In this document: positions 24,947 through 33,603 of the stretch, piece by piece
How the letters are laid out: each line of letters opens with the position of its first letter
Position numbering within the stretch: position 1 is the stretch's first letter
Assembly (NCBI GenBank): GCA_022565595.1
Contig: JAIUML010000019.1
Coordinates: 1 to 64,000 of the forward strand
Direction of reading: 5' to 3'
Source: Saccharospirillum sp.
GTDB lineage: Bacteria > Pseudomonadota > Gammaproteobacteria > Pseudomonadales > Natronospirillaceae
DNA length: 64,000 nucleotides
Notes under the pieces: model-generated
The model's database searches: none
Told to the model about the DNA's origin: nothing
The model's input: only the letters and a program-made list of their open reading frames with translations
Made by a program: the position numbers and the translations under genes

Positions 24947-26896
24947 GTGAGGCGCAGAACCGCACTGGTTAATCGACTTCGTTATTTGCTCGAACGGCAG
25001 TTCATCCGCGGCACCCGTTATCAGCTATTGGTGATGGCGTTTCTGGTGCTGGGCATTTCTGTGCTGGGTGGCGTGCTGGCCTTCGGCACAGGCGATGAAG
25101 ACGGCCTGCTCGATACGATCTGGTGGGCCTTTCTGCGCCTGACAGACCCGGGGTACCTGGGTGATGACGAAGGGGCCTGGCGTCGAGTGGTGTCGACCCT
25201 GTTGACCGTGTCCGGCTATGTGGTGTTCATGGGGGCCCTGATTGCCATTCTGACGCAATGGCTGGGCAGCCAAATGCGCCTGCTGGAGCGGGGGCTTACC
25301 CCAGTCAGCTTGTCTGGCCACATTGTGGTGTTGGGCTGGACGGACCGAACCCTGCCATTGCTGCGCGAACTGGTAGCGGCAGAAGGTCGGGTCAAGCGTT
25401 TCCTGCAACGGGTCGGTGGCGCTGGGCGATTGCGCCTGGTGGTCCTGACCGAAGAGTTGACCCCCGAGTTGGCTGAAGCCTTGCGCAATGATGCGGTGCT
25501 GGGCCCTAACCTGGATTCCGTTATCCTTCGATCTGGCTCCTCGCTGAACAACGAACACCTCAACCGGGCTGCCTGTGATCGGGCTGCGGCGATCATCCTG
25601 CCTGCGCGCAGAACCTCGCGCTCGTCTTCCGAATCGTCTGATGTGGAAACCATCAAGACCCTGCTGGCGCTGAATGGACAGACCAATGAGGATACCCGCA
25701 AACGGCCCTATGTCGTCGCTGAAATCCAAAGCCCCACCAAGGTCGGCGTTGCGCGTCGGGCCTACCAGGGGCCACTGGAAGTGGTCGCTGGTGATGTGTC
25801 CATCAGTCGCTTGATGGTTCAGAACCTGCGCCACCCCGGCTTGTCTGCTGTCTATAACGAATTGCTCAGTCATGGCGTGGGGCAGAATTTTTATATCTTG
25901 CGTGATCTGCCCATTGGCGGACAGACCGTTGCCGAAGTCCGCGCCCGTTTGACGCAAAGTATTCTGTGCGGTGTGGTCCGTGGTACGGATGAAGCGTTCG
26001 AGGTCACCATGAACCCGCAAGGGGATCTATCTATTGATGAGAGTGATGCCCTGGTCGTGCTGGCACCCGATGTCGACATGGCCCGAACATTGGCACCTTC
26101 AGCGACGCTCTCGGTGCCCCAACCGCTATATCGGTCTGACGTTGCCACCCTTGGGATGCAGTCTCATTTGCGCGTTCTGCTGGTGGGCTGGAGCAGTAAG
26201 GTGGCCTTGCTGGTCAAGGAGTTCTCGACCTACAAGGACAGCCAGTTCGAGATTGATGTCTTGTCCAGCCGCTCAGCCGAGGAGCGACAGCAGTGGTTGC
26301 AAGCGGAGGTTCCCGACAGCGCTTTGAACATTCGACATCTGGTGGGAGAAGTCACTTCGGCGCGACAATGGCGGAAACTGGATCTGACGCAATACGACAG
26401 TGTTCTGTTTCTCAGCAGCGACCGCTGGCAATCCGAAGAAGAAGCCGATGCTCGTACCCTGGTGGGTTTTCTGCAATGGCAGGGCGTGTCCAGTGAGTTG
26501 GGCGAACGCCCTCTCTGTTTGCTGGAACTGGCGGATGCGGAAAACGAGACACTGTTGACTGGCCTTGAAGGCGAGACGCTGATCAGCCCAATGCTGACCA
26601 GTCACTTCATGGTTCAAGTAGCCTTGCGTCGTGAAATGCGCCCCATCTTCGATGCCTTGTTCAGTGCTGGTGGACCGGAGATTACACTGCCGACCCTGGC
26701 GGAACTGGGGCTCGAGTCAGGTCAATACAGATGGTCGTCACTGGTCGACAGATTAGCCAAACTCGGGGCAACAGGGCTTGGCGTAAAAATCGACTCGATC
26801 AAGGGTGAGCAGTTGCTGCTCAACCCTGAGTTGTCTGCCAGTTTTGAACTGAGCTCGACCGATCGAGTCGTAGTGTTGCTGCAAACGAATCTTTGA
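24947..26896 (+). CDS. CASTOR/POLLUX-like ion channel with two RCK-type domains
   Basis: 649 residues. After a basic start come a membrane helix (about 26-46), a pore loop with filter-like LRLTDPGYLGDDEG (about 63-78) and a second helix (about 87-110), then two Rossmann-like regulatory halves beginning SGHIVVLGWTDRTLPLLREL (about 120) and LRVLLVGWSSKVALLVKEF (about 405). This layout is that of plant CASTOR/POLLUX/DMI1 nuclear-envelope channels and their bacterial relatives, probably cation (potassium or calcium) channels gated by ligands at the RCK-like domains. Each subunit has two helices, so a tetramer is expected. The start is GTG with GGGAG 6 nt upstream. It stands alone, convergent with gcvP. 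Confidence 0.82.
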   Translation: MRRRTALVNRLRYLLERQFIRGTRYQLLVMAFLVLGISVLGGVLAFGTGDEDGLLDTIWWAFLRLTDPGYLGDDEGAWRRVVSTLLTVSGYVVFMGALIAILTQWLGSQMRLLERGLTPVSLSGHIVVLGWTDRTLPLLRELVAAEGRVKRFLQRVGGAGRLRLVVLTEELTPELAEALRNDAVLGPNLDSVILRSGSSLNNEHLNRAACDRAAAIILPARRTSRSSSESSDVETIKTLLALNGQTNEDTRKRPYVVAEIQSPTKVGVARRAYQGPLEVVAGDVSISRLMVQNLRHPGLSAVYNELLSHGVGQNFYILRDLPIGGQTVAEVRARLTQSILCGVVRGTDEAFEVTMNPQGDLSIDESDALVVLAPDVDMARTLAPSATLSVPQPLYRSDVATLGMQSHLRVLLVGWSSKVALLVKEFSTYKDSQFEIDVLSSRSAEERQQWLQAEVPDSALNIRHLVGEVTSARQWRKLDLTQYDSVLFLSSDRWQSEEEADARTLVGFLQWQGVSSELGERPLCLLELADAENETLLTGLEGETLISPMLTSHFMVQVALRREMRPIFDALFSAGGPEITLPTLAELGLESGQYRWSSLVDRLAKLGATGLGVKIDSIKGEQLLLNPELSASFELSSTDRVVVLLQTNL

Positions 26897-27036
26897 AATA
26901 TTTGGTTTCAAGATCCCCGGTCAAGGCAAGGAAGCTACTTGGTGAAATCAGTAGCAGGCTGGCCCCGACCATCGGGATCATTCGGCTTTAGCGTTGTCGC
27001 ACTTCTGTCAATGGGTTCCGTTTTAACCCTGAGTGA

Positions 27037-29913
27037 TCAACGGTAGTTTTCAATACTCGGGCAACTGCACACCAGGTTGCGATCGCCATAGACATTGTCG
27101 ACCCGATTCACCGCAGGCCAGTATTTGGCCGTACGCATGGCCTGGCTTGGGAATACAGCCGTTTCGCGGCTGTAGGGCCTGTCCCAGTCTTCAACAAGGT
27201 CTGCCTGGGTGTGCGGCGCACGTACCAGCGGGTTGTTGTCCACTGGCCATTCACCCTGTTTTACTTTATCCATCTCCTGACGGATACCGATCATCGCCTC
27301 TGCAAACCGATCCAGCTCCACTTTGGATTCCGATTCCGTAGGTTCGATCATCAAGGTGCCCGGCACCGGGAACGACATGGTAGGCGCGTGGAAACCGTAA
27401 TCCATCAGACGCTTGGCAATGTCTTCTTCGGTTATGCCGGTTTCGGCCTTCAGCGGCCGAATGTCGATGATGCACTCATGCGCCACTCGCTTGTTGCGAC
27501 CCCGATAGAGAATGGGGTAGTGGGGCGCCAGGCGTTCGGCCAGATAGTTGGCGCCGAGAATGGCGATCTCGCTGGCAGCCCGTAGCCCGCTTTTACCCAG
27601 CATGCGGTTGTACATCCAGGTAATGGGCAGAATGCTGGCCGAGCCAAAGGGCGCGGCCGAAACAGCACCAGTGCCATCGCCTTGGGTGGTGTGGCCGGGC
27701 AGGTAAGGTGCCAGGTGCGCTTTCACGCCAATAGGTCCCATGCCCGGGCCACCGCCGCCGTGAGGGATGGCGAAGGTCTTGTGCAGGTTGAGGTGAGACA
27801 CATCCGAGCCGATCAAACCTGGCTGAGTCAGGCCGACCTGAGCATTGAGGTTGGCGCCATCCAGATAGACCTGACCACCGTGCTGATGAACAATGTCGCA
27901 CAGCGTCTTCACGCCTTCTTCGTACACCCCATGGGTTGAGGGGTAGGTGATCATGCATGCGCTCAAACGGTCGCCTGCGGCCTCGGCCTTGGTGCGCAGG
28001 TCGTCGAGGTCCGCGTTGCCATTGTCGTCGCAGTCGACGATCACCACCTTCATGTTCATCATCGCTGCCGAGGCCGGGTTGGTGCCGTGGGCGGAAGCAG
28101 GAATCAGACAGACATTGCGCTCAGCTTCCCCGCGCGCCTCATGGTAACGGCGAATGGCCAGCAAGCCGGCGTACTCGCCCTGGGCACCGGAGTTCGGCTG
28201 CAAGGAAATGGCATCGTAGCCGGTGATCTCGGCCAGGTCGCGTTCCAGGTCCGCCAGCAGGCGCTGGTAGCCTTTCGTTTGCTCGGCCGGTGCAAAGGGG
28301 TGCAGGTTGGCAAACTCGGGCCAGCTGACCGGCATCATTTCGGCCGCAGCATTCAATTTCATGGTACAGGAGCCAAGCGGGATCATGCCGTGCACCAGCG
28401 AATAATCCTTGTTCTCGAGGCGTTTGATGTAACGCATCAACTCGGTTTCGCTGTGGTACTGGTTGAACACCGGGTGGGTCAGCACCGCATCGCTGCGACG
28501 CAGGCTGTCCGGCAAGGCCGTATCGTCAGTGGCAAGCAGGCTGGCATCCAGGCCGGCGATGTCCAGGCCGTGATCCTTGCCGATAATCAGCTCAAACAAC
28601 TGTGCCAGGTCGGCCTCGGTGGTGGTCTCGTCCAGGCTAAGGGCGACTTCGTTGTCACTGAAGCGGCGCAAGTTGCAGCCTGCGGCCAGAGCGCGCTCGT
28701 AGAGCCCTTCCGGTGCAGCAATGGTCAGCGTATCGAAGAAATGCTCGGCGGTTTTTATACCGTGTTGTTCAAGGCCTTTAGCCAGTAGGGCCGTCAACCG
28801 ATGCGTGCGCTCGGCAATGGCACGCAAGCCCTCAGGGCCATGGTAGACCGCGTAAAAGGCGGCCAGGTTGGCCAACAGCGCCTGGGCCGTACAGATGTTG
28901 GACGTCGCCTTCTCGCGCCGAATGTGCTGCTCGCGCGTCTGCATCGCCATACGCAGGGCGGTCTCGCCGCGCGCATCGATGGAAACCCCGATAATGCGCC
29001 CCGGCACCTGACGCTTGAGCGCATCAGAAGCCGCGAAAAAGGCCGCGTGCGGGCCACCAAAACCCATGGGTACGCCAAAGCGTTGAGCTGACCCAAAAAC
29101 AATGTCGGCACCCAGTTCGCCGGGCGATTTCAGCAGCACAAGAGCCAACAGATCGCTGGCCACCGCCACCATGGCGCCTTGCTGTTTGGCCGCCTGAATC
29201 AGGGGTGCGAGGTCAGTGACTTCACCACGGGTATTGGGGTACTGAAACAGGGCGCCAAAAGGTTGATGCTTGTCGATGTCGCTCGCGGGCGCAACAATCA
29301 GTTCGAAACCAAAGCCTTCGGCGCGAGTGCTCAACACGTCCAACGTTTGCGGATGCGTTTGCTCATCCACAAAGAATTGCAGGCTCTTTGACTTGCGGTT
29401 ACCGCGTTGACACAAAGCCATGGCTTCAGCGGCGGCCGTTGCTTCGTCCAGCAGGGACGCATTGGCCAGCGCCATGCCGGTCAAATCCATCACCATCTGC
29501 TGGAAATTGAGCAGGGACTCCAGTCTGCCCTGAGATATCTCGGGCTGATAGGGCGTATAGGCGGTATACCAGCCGGGGTTTTCCAGCACATTGCGCGCAA
29601 TAACCGGAGGAATATGAGTGTTGTAGTAACCCTGACCGATGTAGGACTTGTTGACCACGTTCATGGCCGCATAGTCAGCCAGCTCCGCCAGAGCCGCCTG
29701 CTCGGAGACACCATCGGCCACAGCCAGGTCCCGCCCCAGGCGAATGTTGGCCGGTACGGATTGGTCGATCAATTCTTCCAGTCGGCTGACCCCGAGGGCC
29801 TCCAGCATGGCCGCTTGCTGGCCGGCGTCCGGACCCAGGTGGCGGTCGGTAAAGGTATGACCCTGCAACTGGGCCAGTGGTTTACGGGAAAACGGCAAAG
29901 CAGCGGTCATCAT
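27037..29913 (-). CDS. gcvP: Glycine dehydrogenase (decarboxylating), P-protein
   Basis: 958 residues, the full-length homodimeric form. It decarboxylates glycine and passes the aminomethyl group to the lipoyl arm of H-protein. The pyridoxal-phosphate lysine lies in [20 protein letters not shown] near residue 710; [20 protein letters not shown] and [19 protein letters not shown] near the start are family landmarks. Two adjacent ATG codons begin the gene; the second, at 29910, is better spaced from GGAG. It follows gcvH by 19 bp in one operon, while gcvT is divergent 1.6 kb away, which is an unusual split of the gcvTHP set. Confidence 0.96.
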   Translation of the reverse strand: MMTAALPFSRKPLAQLQGHTFTDRHLGPDAGQQAAMLEALGVSRLEELIDQSVPANIRLGRDLAVADGVSEQAALAELADYAAMNVVNKSYIGQGYYNTHIPPVIARNVLENPGWYTAYTPYQPEISQGRLESLLNFQQMVMDLTGMALANASLLDEATAAAEAMALCQRGNRKSKSLQFFVDEQTHPQTLDVLSTRAEGFGFELIVAPASDIDKHQPFGALFQYPNTRGEVTDLAPLIQAAKQQGAMVAVASDLLALVLLKSPGELGADIVFGSAQRFGVPMGFGGPHAAFFAASDALKRQVPGRIIGVSIDARGETALRMAMQTREQHIRREKATSNICTAQALLANLAAFYAVYHGPEGLRAIAERTHRLTALLAKGLEQHGIKTAEHFFDTLTIAAPEGLYERALAAGCNLRRFSDNEVALSLDETTTEADLAQLFELIIGKDHGLDIAGLDASLLATDDTALPDSLRRSDAVLTHPVFNQYHSETELMRYIKRLENKDYSLVHGMIPLGSCTMKLNAAAEMMPVSWPEFANLHPFAPAEQTKGYQRLLADLERDLAEITGYDAISLQPNSGAQGEYAGLLAIRRYHEARGEAERNVCLIPASAHGTNPASAAMMNMKVVIVDCDDNGNADLDDLRTKAEAAGDRLSACMITYPSTHGVYEEGVKTLCDIVHQHGGQVYLDGANLNAQVGLTQPGLIGSDVSHLNLHKTFAIPHGGGGPGMGPIGVKAHLAPYLPGHTTQGDGTGAVSAAPFGSASILPITWMYNRMLGKSGLRAASEIAILGANYLAERLAPHYPILYRGRNKRVAHECIIDIRPLKAETGITEEDIAKRLMDYGFHAPTMSFPVPGTLMIEPTESESKVELDRFAEAMIGIRQEMDKVKQGEWPVDNNPLVRAPHTQADLVEDWDRPYSRETAVFPSQAMRTAKYWPAVNRVDNVYGDRNLVCSCPSIENYR

Positions 29914-29932
29914 TCGCTCCAGGAAAAGGTGA

Positions 29933-30319
29933 TTACTCGGCCAGTGAGGCCAGATACTGATCAGCAGACAAGAGGCTTTCGAGCTCAGCCGGGTCGCTGA
30001 CCTTCAAGCGCACCAACCAGCCCTCGCCATAGCAATCTTCATTGATGGTCTCGGGGGCATTCGCCAGCGCTTCATTCACTGCCAGCACCTCCCCGGAGAT
30101 GGGGCTGTAAATGTCCGATGCCGCCTTGACCGACTCCACTACGGAAAACTCGCCACCCTGAGACAGCTCGGCACCCGGTTCCGGCAATTCGACAAAGACG
30201 ATATCGCCCAGTTGGGCTTGAGCATGGTCGCTGATGCCAACAGTGACGGTGCCGTCCCCATTGTCCTTGAGCCATTCGTGGCTGGCGGCGTATTTCAGTT
30301 CTGCGGGGGTCTGGGTCAT
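29933..30319 (-). CDS. gcvH: Glycine cleavage H-protein
   Basis: 128 residues from ATG 30319, with GGAG 8 nt upstream; longer reading-frame extension upstream runs into a repeat element and is not coding. The lipoylated lysine is K65 in [18 protein letters not shown] near residue 14, [12 protein letters not shown] and the C-terminal EGWLVRLK are all typical. It shuttles the aminomethyl group between P-protein, T-protein and the dihydrolipoamide dehydrogenase. First gene of the gcvH-gcvP operon. A hairpin GCAGG-TATTTT-CCTGC sits about 15-30 bp upstream of the start. I see no glycine riboswitch signature in the leader. Confidence 0.96.
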   Translation of the reverse strand: MTQTPAELKYAASHEWLKDNGDGTVTVGISDHAQAQLGDIVFVELPEPGAELSQGGEFSVVESVKAASDIYSPISGEVLAVNEALANAPETINEDCYGEGWLVRLKVSDPAELESLLSADQYLASLAE

Positions 30320-30383
30320 GTTTATATACTCCGGCAGGTATTTTCCTGCGGCCTGGTCAGGTTTGTGCGGCAAAACCCGCAGC

Positions 30384-30486
30384 CAGGGGTGGTTGGGGCC
30401 TTGAAGGGACGCTGTGAATACGTCCGTGTAAGCTCGGCAGCAGACTTCCTGTCTGCTGACGCCCTTCAAAACCCCAACCACCCCTG
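30384..30486 (-). repeat. Palindromic intergenic element, copy E
   Basis: Outer arms 30384-30408 and 30462-30486 are complementary at 23 of 25 positions. The inner hairpin is CAGCAGAC (30438-30445), loop TTCCT, GTCTGCTG (30451-30458). The motif, read on the minus strand across 30411-30428, is CACGGACGTATTCACAGC. It sits in the gcvH upstream region, 65 bp before gcvH. Confidence 0.85.
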
Positions 30487-30580
30487 TCTGCTGGTGATAT
30501 CAATCAAAATGGGAATCACCATTAGCGTATTGGCGATTTAACCCCTTCGTTGTCAGATTGACTGCAGGCTGAGCGACGAG

Positions 30581-30680
30581 TACCGGGGTAGCCTCTGGAA
30601 GGGTGTCCACACCCATGGATGGGTGTGGTCGAGCCCCCAGGGATGGGTTTATGGCGTCCCTTCCAGGGGCTACCCCGGTA
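30581..30680 (+). repeat. Palindromic intergenic element, copy B
   Basis: Outer arms 30581-30602 and 30659-30680 are complementary at 21 of 22 positions. The inner hairpin is CCACACCC (30607-30614), loop ATGGAT, GGGTGTGG (30621-30628). The motif CAGGGATGGGTTTATGGCG follows at 30638-30656. Together with copy E, the 515-bp gap between gcvH and the regulator gene is largely filled by two copies in opposite orientation. Confidence 0.88.
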
Positions 30681-30753
30681 ATCGGCGCGAGTTTTGCCAC
30701 GAGATTAAATTAAGCCGAAGATTAGCAACAAGATCCACAATGAGCAACACGGA

Positions 30754-30767
30754 TTTCCAATAGGAAA
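30754..30767. promoter_or_regulatory. Operator TTTCC-AATA-GGAAA upstream of the XRE-cupin regulator
   Basis: A perfect TTTCC/GGAAA inverted repeat with a 4-bp spacer, ending 2 bp before the regulator's -35 box. The same TTTCC-N4-GGAAA site, with spacer TATT, recurs at 31488-31501 in the gcvT leader. Two copies, both bordering the regulator gene, make it the best candidate for the regulator's binding site. Confidence 0.6.
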
Positions 30768-30769
30768 CT

Positions 30770-30798
30770 TTGGTGCACAGCCGAAAGTCGCGTATTAT
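30770..30798 (+). promoter_or_regulatory. Sigma-70 promoter of the XRE-cupin regulator
   Basis: TTGGTG (30770-30775), 17-bp spacer, TATTAT (30793-30798). Transcription would start near 30805, about 30 nt before the ATG. The adjacent operator touches the -35 box, which suits autoregulation. Confidence 0.6.
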
Positions 30799-30834
30799 TC
30801 GGTTTACACGCCTTGAATACCGAGTTATCGCCTG

Positions 30835-31473
30835 ATGCCAGACGAACCCCACTTTTTGAAGGATGCCCCGGCGCCCGGCCTGCAGGTGAGTCGGCGCAGT
30901 GAAACGGAAGCCAGCCTCGAACCGCTTCAACTTGGTCAGCGTGTTCGGCAGATTCGGTTGAGCCAGAGCTTGACGCTTGAAGAAGCCAGTAAACTGACCG
31001 GACTGGCGCGCTCGACGCTTTCCAAGATCGAAAATGAACAGATCTCGCCGACTTTTACCGTGGTCAACAAACTGGTGCAGGGGCTCGGCATCGATATTCC
31101 GCAGCTGTTCAGTCAACCCAAGAGTGGGCCCAGCGCCGGTGGGCGGCGTGATATTACCCGGCGCGGTGAAGGCAAGCCGCATCCCACCCGCACCTACGAA
31201 CACGAACTGCTCGCCACCCAGCTTACGCAGAAGAAAATGGTGCCGTTCAAGACCCGGGTTCATACCCGCACCTTTGATGAATTCAACGACTGGGTACGCC
31301 ACGATGGTGAAGAGTTTCTCTACGTGTTATCTGGTTCGTTGCTGTTTTATACCGAATTCTACGAACCCATCGAGCTTTACCAGGGCGACAGCGCCTACTA
31401 CGACTGCACCATGGGGCACGCCCTGGTCTCCACCAGCGAAGATGATGCTGAAGTGTTGTGGGTGACTGCCTGA
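30835..31473 (+). CDS. XRE-family regulator with C-terminal cupin domain
   Basis: 212 residues. An N-terminal helix-turn-helix of the XRE type (about 35-90: GQRVRQIRLSQSLTLEEASK..TGLARSTLSKIENEQISPT) is joined to a cupin sensor (about 130-212) with EFLYVLSGSLLFYTEFYEPI and GDSAYYDCTMGHALVST. Such proteins bind a small molecule or metal in the cupin barrel and often repress or activate neighbouring catabolic genes. Placed between divergent gcvH-gcvP and downstream gcvT, and flanked by two identical-core palindromes, it most likely controls glycine cleavage genes and itself. Many gammaproteobacteria use GcvA (LysR) instead. The ligand could be glycine; that is inference. The ATG has no strong ribosome site. 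Confidence 0.85.
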   Translation: MPDEPHFLKDAPAPGLQVSRRSETEASLEPLQLGQRVRQIRLSQSLTLEEASKLTGLARSTLSKIENEQISPTFTVVNKLVQGLGIDIPQLFSQPKSGPSAGGRRDITRRGEGKPHPTRTYEHELLATQLTQKKMVPFKTRVHTRTFDEFNDWVRHDGEEFLYVLSGSLLFYTEFYEPIELYQGDSAYYDCTMGHALVSTSEDDAEVLWVTA

Positions 31474-31475
31474 AG

Positions 31476-31513
31476 AATAAACAAGAGTTTCCTATTGGAA
31501 ACTCTTGTTTATT
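31476..31513. promoter_or_regulatory. Perfect 38-bp palindrome before gcvT containing the TTTCC-N4-GGAAA site
   Basis: Arms of 17 bp (31476-31492 and 31497-31513) are exactly complementary around TATT. The centre, 31488-31501, is TTTCCTATTGGAAA, the same core as the site in front of the regulator gene. It starts 3 bp after the regulator's stop codon and ends 52 bp before gcvT. It could act both as operator for gcvT and as an AT-rich hairpin ending the regulator transcript. Confidence 0.65.
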
Positions 31514-31564
31514 GCGGCATGATCACTCGATTGAAAAAATAATTGGTAAGCCGAGGCCCATGTC

Positions 31565-32689
31565 ATGACTGAAGAAACCCTGAAGACGACCCCCCTGACA
31601 GACCTGCACATTGAACTGGGTGCCCGTATGGTGCCCTTTGCGGGTTACTCAATGCCGGTGCAGTTTCCTCTGGGCGTCAAGCAGGAGCATCAGCACACCC
31701 GCAGCCAGGCCGGCTTGTTTGATGTCTCTCATATGGGCCAGTTGTTATTGAAAGGCAAGGCTGCTGCCGAGGCTCTGGAAGCCCTGGTGCCCGTTGATAT
31801 CATCGACTTGCCTGTGGGCAAGCAGCGCTATGCGCTGTTCACCAACGAGCAGGGTGGCATTATTGATGACCTGATGGTCGCCAATCACGGCGAGGGCGTG
31901 CTCTACCTGGTGGTGAACGCTGCCCGGAAAGAATGCGACCTGTCTCACCTGGCCGCGCATCTGCCGGACACAGTGAAAATCGAGACGCTGGATGACAGAG
32001 CCCTTATTGCCCTGCAAGGGCCCAAGGCCGTTGAGGTATTGGCGCGTTTGCAACCAGAGGTGAGTTCCATGGTGTTTATGGACAACAGAGCCATGAACAT
32101 CGCCGGCGCTGAGTGCTTTGTCTCACGCAGTGGCTATACCGGTGAAGATGGCTTCGAGATTTCGGTGCCTTCGGCCGAAGCGGCTGGCCTGGTCAAGGCT
32201 TTGTTGGCAGAACCTGAAGTCGAGTCCATTGGCCTTGGCGCGCGGGACTCACTGCGTCTTGAAGCCGGTTTGTGCCTTTACGGTCACGATATTGATACCA
32301 CTACGACGCCATTGGAGGCCAGCCTGATCTGGGCGATTTCTAAATCACGGCGGGCTGATGGTGCGCGACCCGGTGGTTTTCTGGGTGATAGCGTTATTCT
32401 CGATCAGATTGCCAAAAAGGGCTGGTCGCGCAAGCGGGTCGGCTTGAAAGGCGAAGGCCGTGCTCCTGTTCGTGAAGGGGCACGTTTGTTCAGCGAAACG
32501 GGCGAACACATTGGCACTGTTACCAGCGGCACCTATGGCCCCAGTGTGGGTGCTCCGGTGGCCATGGGCTATGTCAAAACGCCTTTCAGTGTGCTTGATA
32601 CGGTTGTCTACGCGGAAGTCCGAGGCAAGAAACTGCCGATGACCGTGAGCCGGATGCCATTTATGGAACCCGGCTATTACCGAGGCTGA
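31565..32689 (+). CDS. gcvT: Glycine cleavage T-protein (aminomethyltransferase)
   Basis: 374 residues. It releases ammonia from the aminomethyl group on H-protein and makes 5,10-methylene-tetrahydrofolate. Landmarks are TPLTDLHIELGARMVPFAGY near the start, MPVQFPLGVKQEHQHTRSQA, GLFDVSHMGQ, and the folate-binding region SRSGYTGEDGFEISVP and GLGARDSLRLEAGLCLYGHD. The catalytic Asp lies in the segment near residue 100. The gene is on the opposite strand from gcvH-gcvP and downstream of the XRE-cupin regulator, separated from it by a 38-bp palindromic operator. It converges with the binding-protein gene, with a 4-bp gap. Confidence 0.96.
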   Translation: MTEETLKTTPLTDLHIELGARMVPFAGYSMPVQFPLGVKQEHQHTRSQAGLFDVSHMGQLLLKGKAAAEALEALVPVDIIDLPVGKQRYALFTNEQGGIIDDLMVANHGEGVLYLVVNAARKECDLSHLAAHLPDTVKIETLDDRALIALQGPKAVEVLARLQPEVSSMVFMDNRAMNIAGAECFVSRSGYTGEDGFEISVPSAEAAGLVKALLAEPEVESIGLGARDSLRLEAGLCLYGHDIDTTTTPLEASLIWAISKSRRADGARPGGFLGDSVILDQIAKKGWSRKRVGLKGEGRAPVREGARLFSETGEHIGTVTSGTYGPSVGAPVAMGYVKTPFSVLDTVVYAEVRGKKLPMTVSRMPFMEPGYYRG

Positions 32690-32693
32690 AAAG

Positions 32694-33440
32694 TCAGCGT
32701 AGCTGTATTTCGCCGCTGGCCACCAGTTCGTCGTAAGCGTCATGCAGTCTTGAAAGAACGTCTGCGTGGCTCAGCGGGTTCATGGCCAGGTAGAGCCCTA
32801 CGGTGCGGATTCTGAAGGCCTCTTCCACCTGAGAAAAGCCGGTTTCTTCGGCGATCTTGAAGCCATTAACGTCGGACGTTACCCAGACATCAATCTGATT
32901 TTGTACCAGTCGTTGGGCATTCAGTGACTCGTTGGGAAGCGCTGAGACATTGAAGCCCTGGTTTTGCAGGTAGGTGGTAGCGGCATCACCCTGATAACCA
33001 CCAATGCGCAGATTGCGAACGTCTTCGAGTGAGTTGACCGTTAATGGATTGCCCGAGCGTTTGAGCAGAATCCAGCTGTACTGGCCTACAGGCCCAATCC
33101 ACTCGAACAGGTTCTCACGAAATTCTGTGCGCCCTGTAGAGAAGACGCCATGGTTTGGGCGTTCCAGAGCACGCTCATAGGAGACAGACCAGGCGCGTAA
33201 GCGCATGCGATAGTCAACGCCCGCCCGATCGAACATCAGTTTGACCACCTCGGTAGACTCGCCACCAATGTCGTCCCTGAAATGGGCGAAATCTCGTCCG
33301 TCCAGGCTGTAGTTGAAGTCGCCGTAGTTTTCCGTGTAGAGATTGATGCGTGGTAAATGGTTATCCGCCAGAGCTGCGGGGAAGGCAACAATCAGGCTCA
33401 GGCCGATCAGTAGTGATTTTAGTCCAGTTGGCATAGTCAT
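32694..33440 (-). CDS. Periplasmic solute-binding-like protein (SBP_bac_3 type)
   Basis: 248 residues with a Sec signal peptide (about 1-25, ending ALA). The mature part resembles the family-3 extracellular solute-binding proteins: INLYTENYGDFNYSLDGRDF, GESTEVVKLMFDRAGVDYRM, LEDVRNLRIGGYQGDAATTY and a C-terminal YLAMNPLSHADVLSRLHDAY. No permease or ATPase is adjacent, so it is an orphan; such stand-alone proteins frequently act as receptors or bind amino acids or other small solutes. GAGAG precedes the ATG. A palindrome (33514-33529) and an AT-rich segment lie upstream, probably its promoter. Ligand unknown. Confidence 0.78.
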   Translation of the reverse strand: MTMPTGLKSLLIGLSLIVAFPAALADNHLPRINLYTENYGDFNYSLDGRDFAHFRDDIGGESTEVVKLMFDRAGVDYRMRLRAWSVSYERALERPNHGVFSTGRTEFRENLFEWIGPVGQYSWILLKRSGNPLTVNSLEDVRNLRIGGYQGDAATTYLQNQGFNVSALPNESLNAQRLVQNQIDVWVTSDVNGFKIAEETGFSQVEEAFRIRTVGLYLAMNPLSHADVLSRLHDAYDELVASGEIQLR

Positions 33441-33513
33441 GAGGCTCTCTTGGTTTCTGGGTAGTTTTCACTCTCCCTATGCGCACCGGGCAGGGTATTT
33501 CCTCCTTGTTCTA

Positions 33514-33529
33514 TCCTATTAAAATAGGA
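33514..33529. promoter_or_regulatory. Palindrome TCCTATT-AA-AATAGGA upstream of the solute-binding gene
   Basis: Perfect 7-bp arms with an AA spacer, about 75 bp upstream of the minus-strand solute-binding gene, in an AT-rich patch likely to contain its -10 region. It may be an operator. Its half-site resembles, but is not, the TTTCC-N4-GGAAA site near gcvT. Confidence 0.4.
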
Positions 33530-33547
33530 GAAACCAGCTGCAATGTC

Positions 33548-33578
33548 ACTCAAGAACGCTTAAAAAGCGCTCCCGAGT
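33548..33578 (-). terminator. Hairpin downstream of psuG
   Basis: Arms 33548-33561 and 33565-33578 pair over 14 positions on the minus-strand RNA, 11 Watson-Crick and three G-U, around a 3-nt loop UUU. It begins 26 nt after the psuG stop. No U-run follows, so it may be an mRNA end stabiliser instead of a classical terminator. Confidence 0.45.
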
Positions 33579-33603
33579 GGCAAAAGTCCTCTTTGATTGT
33601 TGT

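Noticed and set aside
25025-26020. 331-codon minus-strand open frame inside the CASTOR/POLLUX-like gene
   Set aside because: It is fully antisense to a gene with clear domain structure, has no family signature, and such frames are common opposite GC-rich codons.
30581-30680. Palindromic elements as tRNA or CRISPR repeats
   Set aside because: No cloverleaf pattern, no regular spacers, and copies are kilobases apart; they fit a dispersed palindromic repeat.
30320-31564. Glycine riboswitch in the gcvH or gcvT leaders
   Set aside because: None of the conserved glycine aptamer features are visible; the leaders hold palindromic elements and regulator sites instead.
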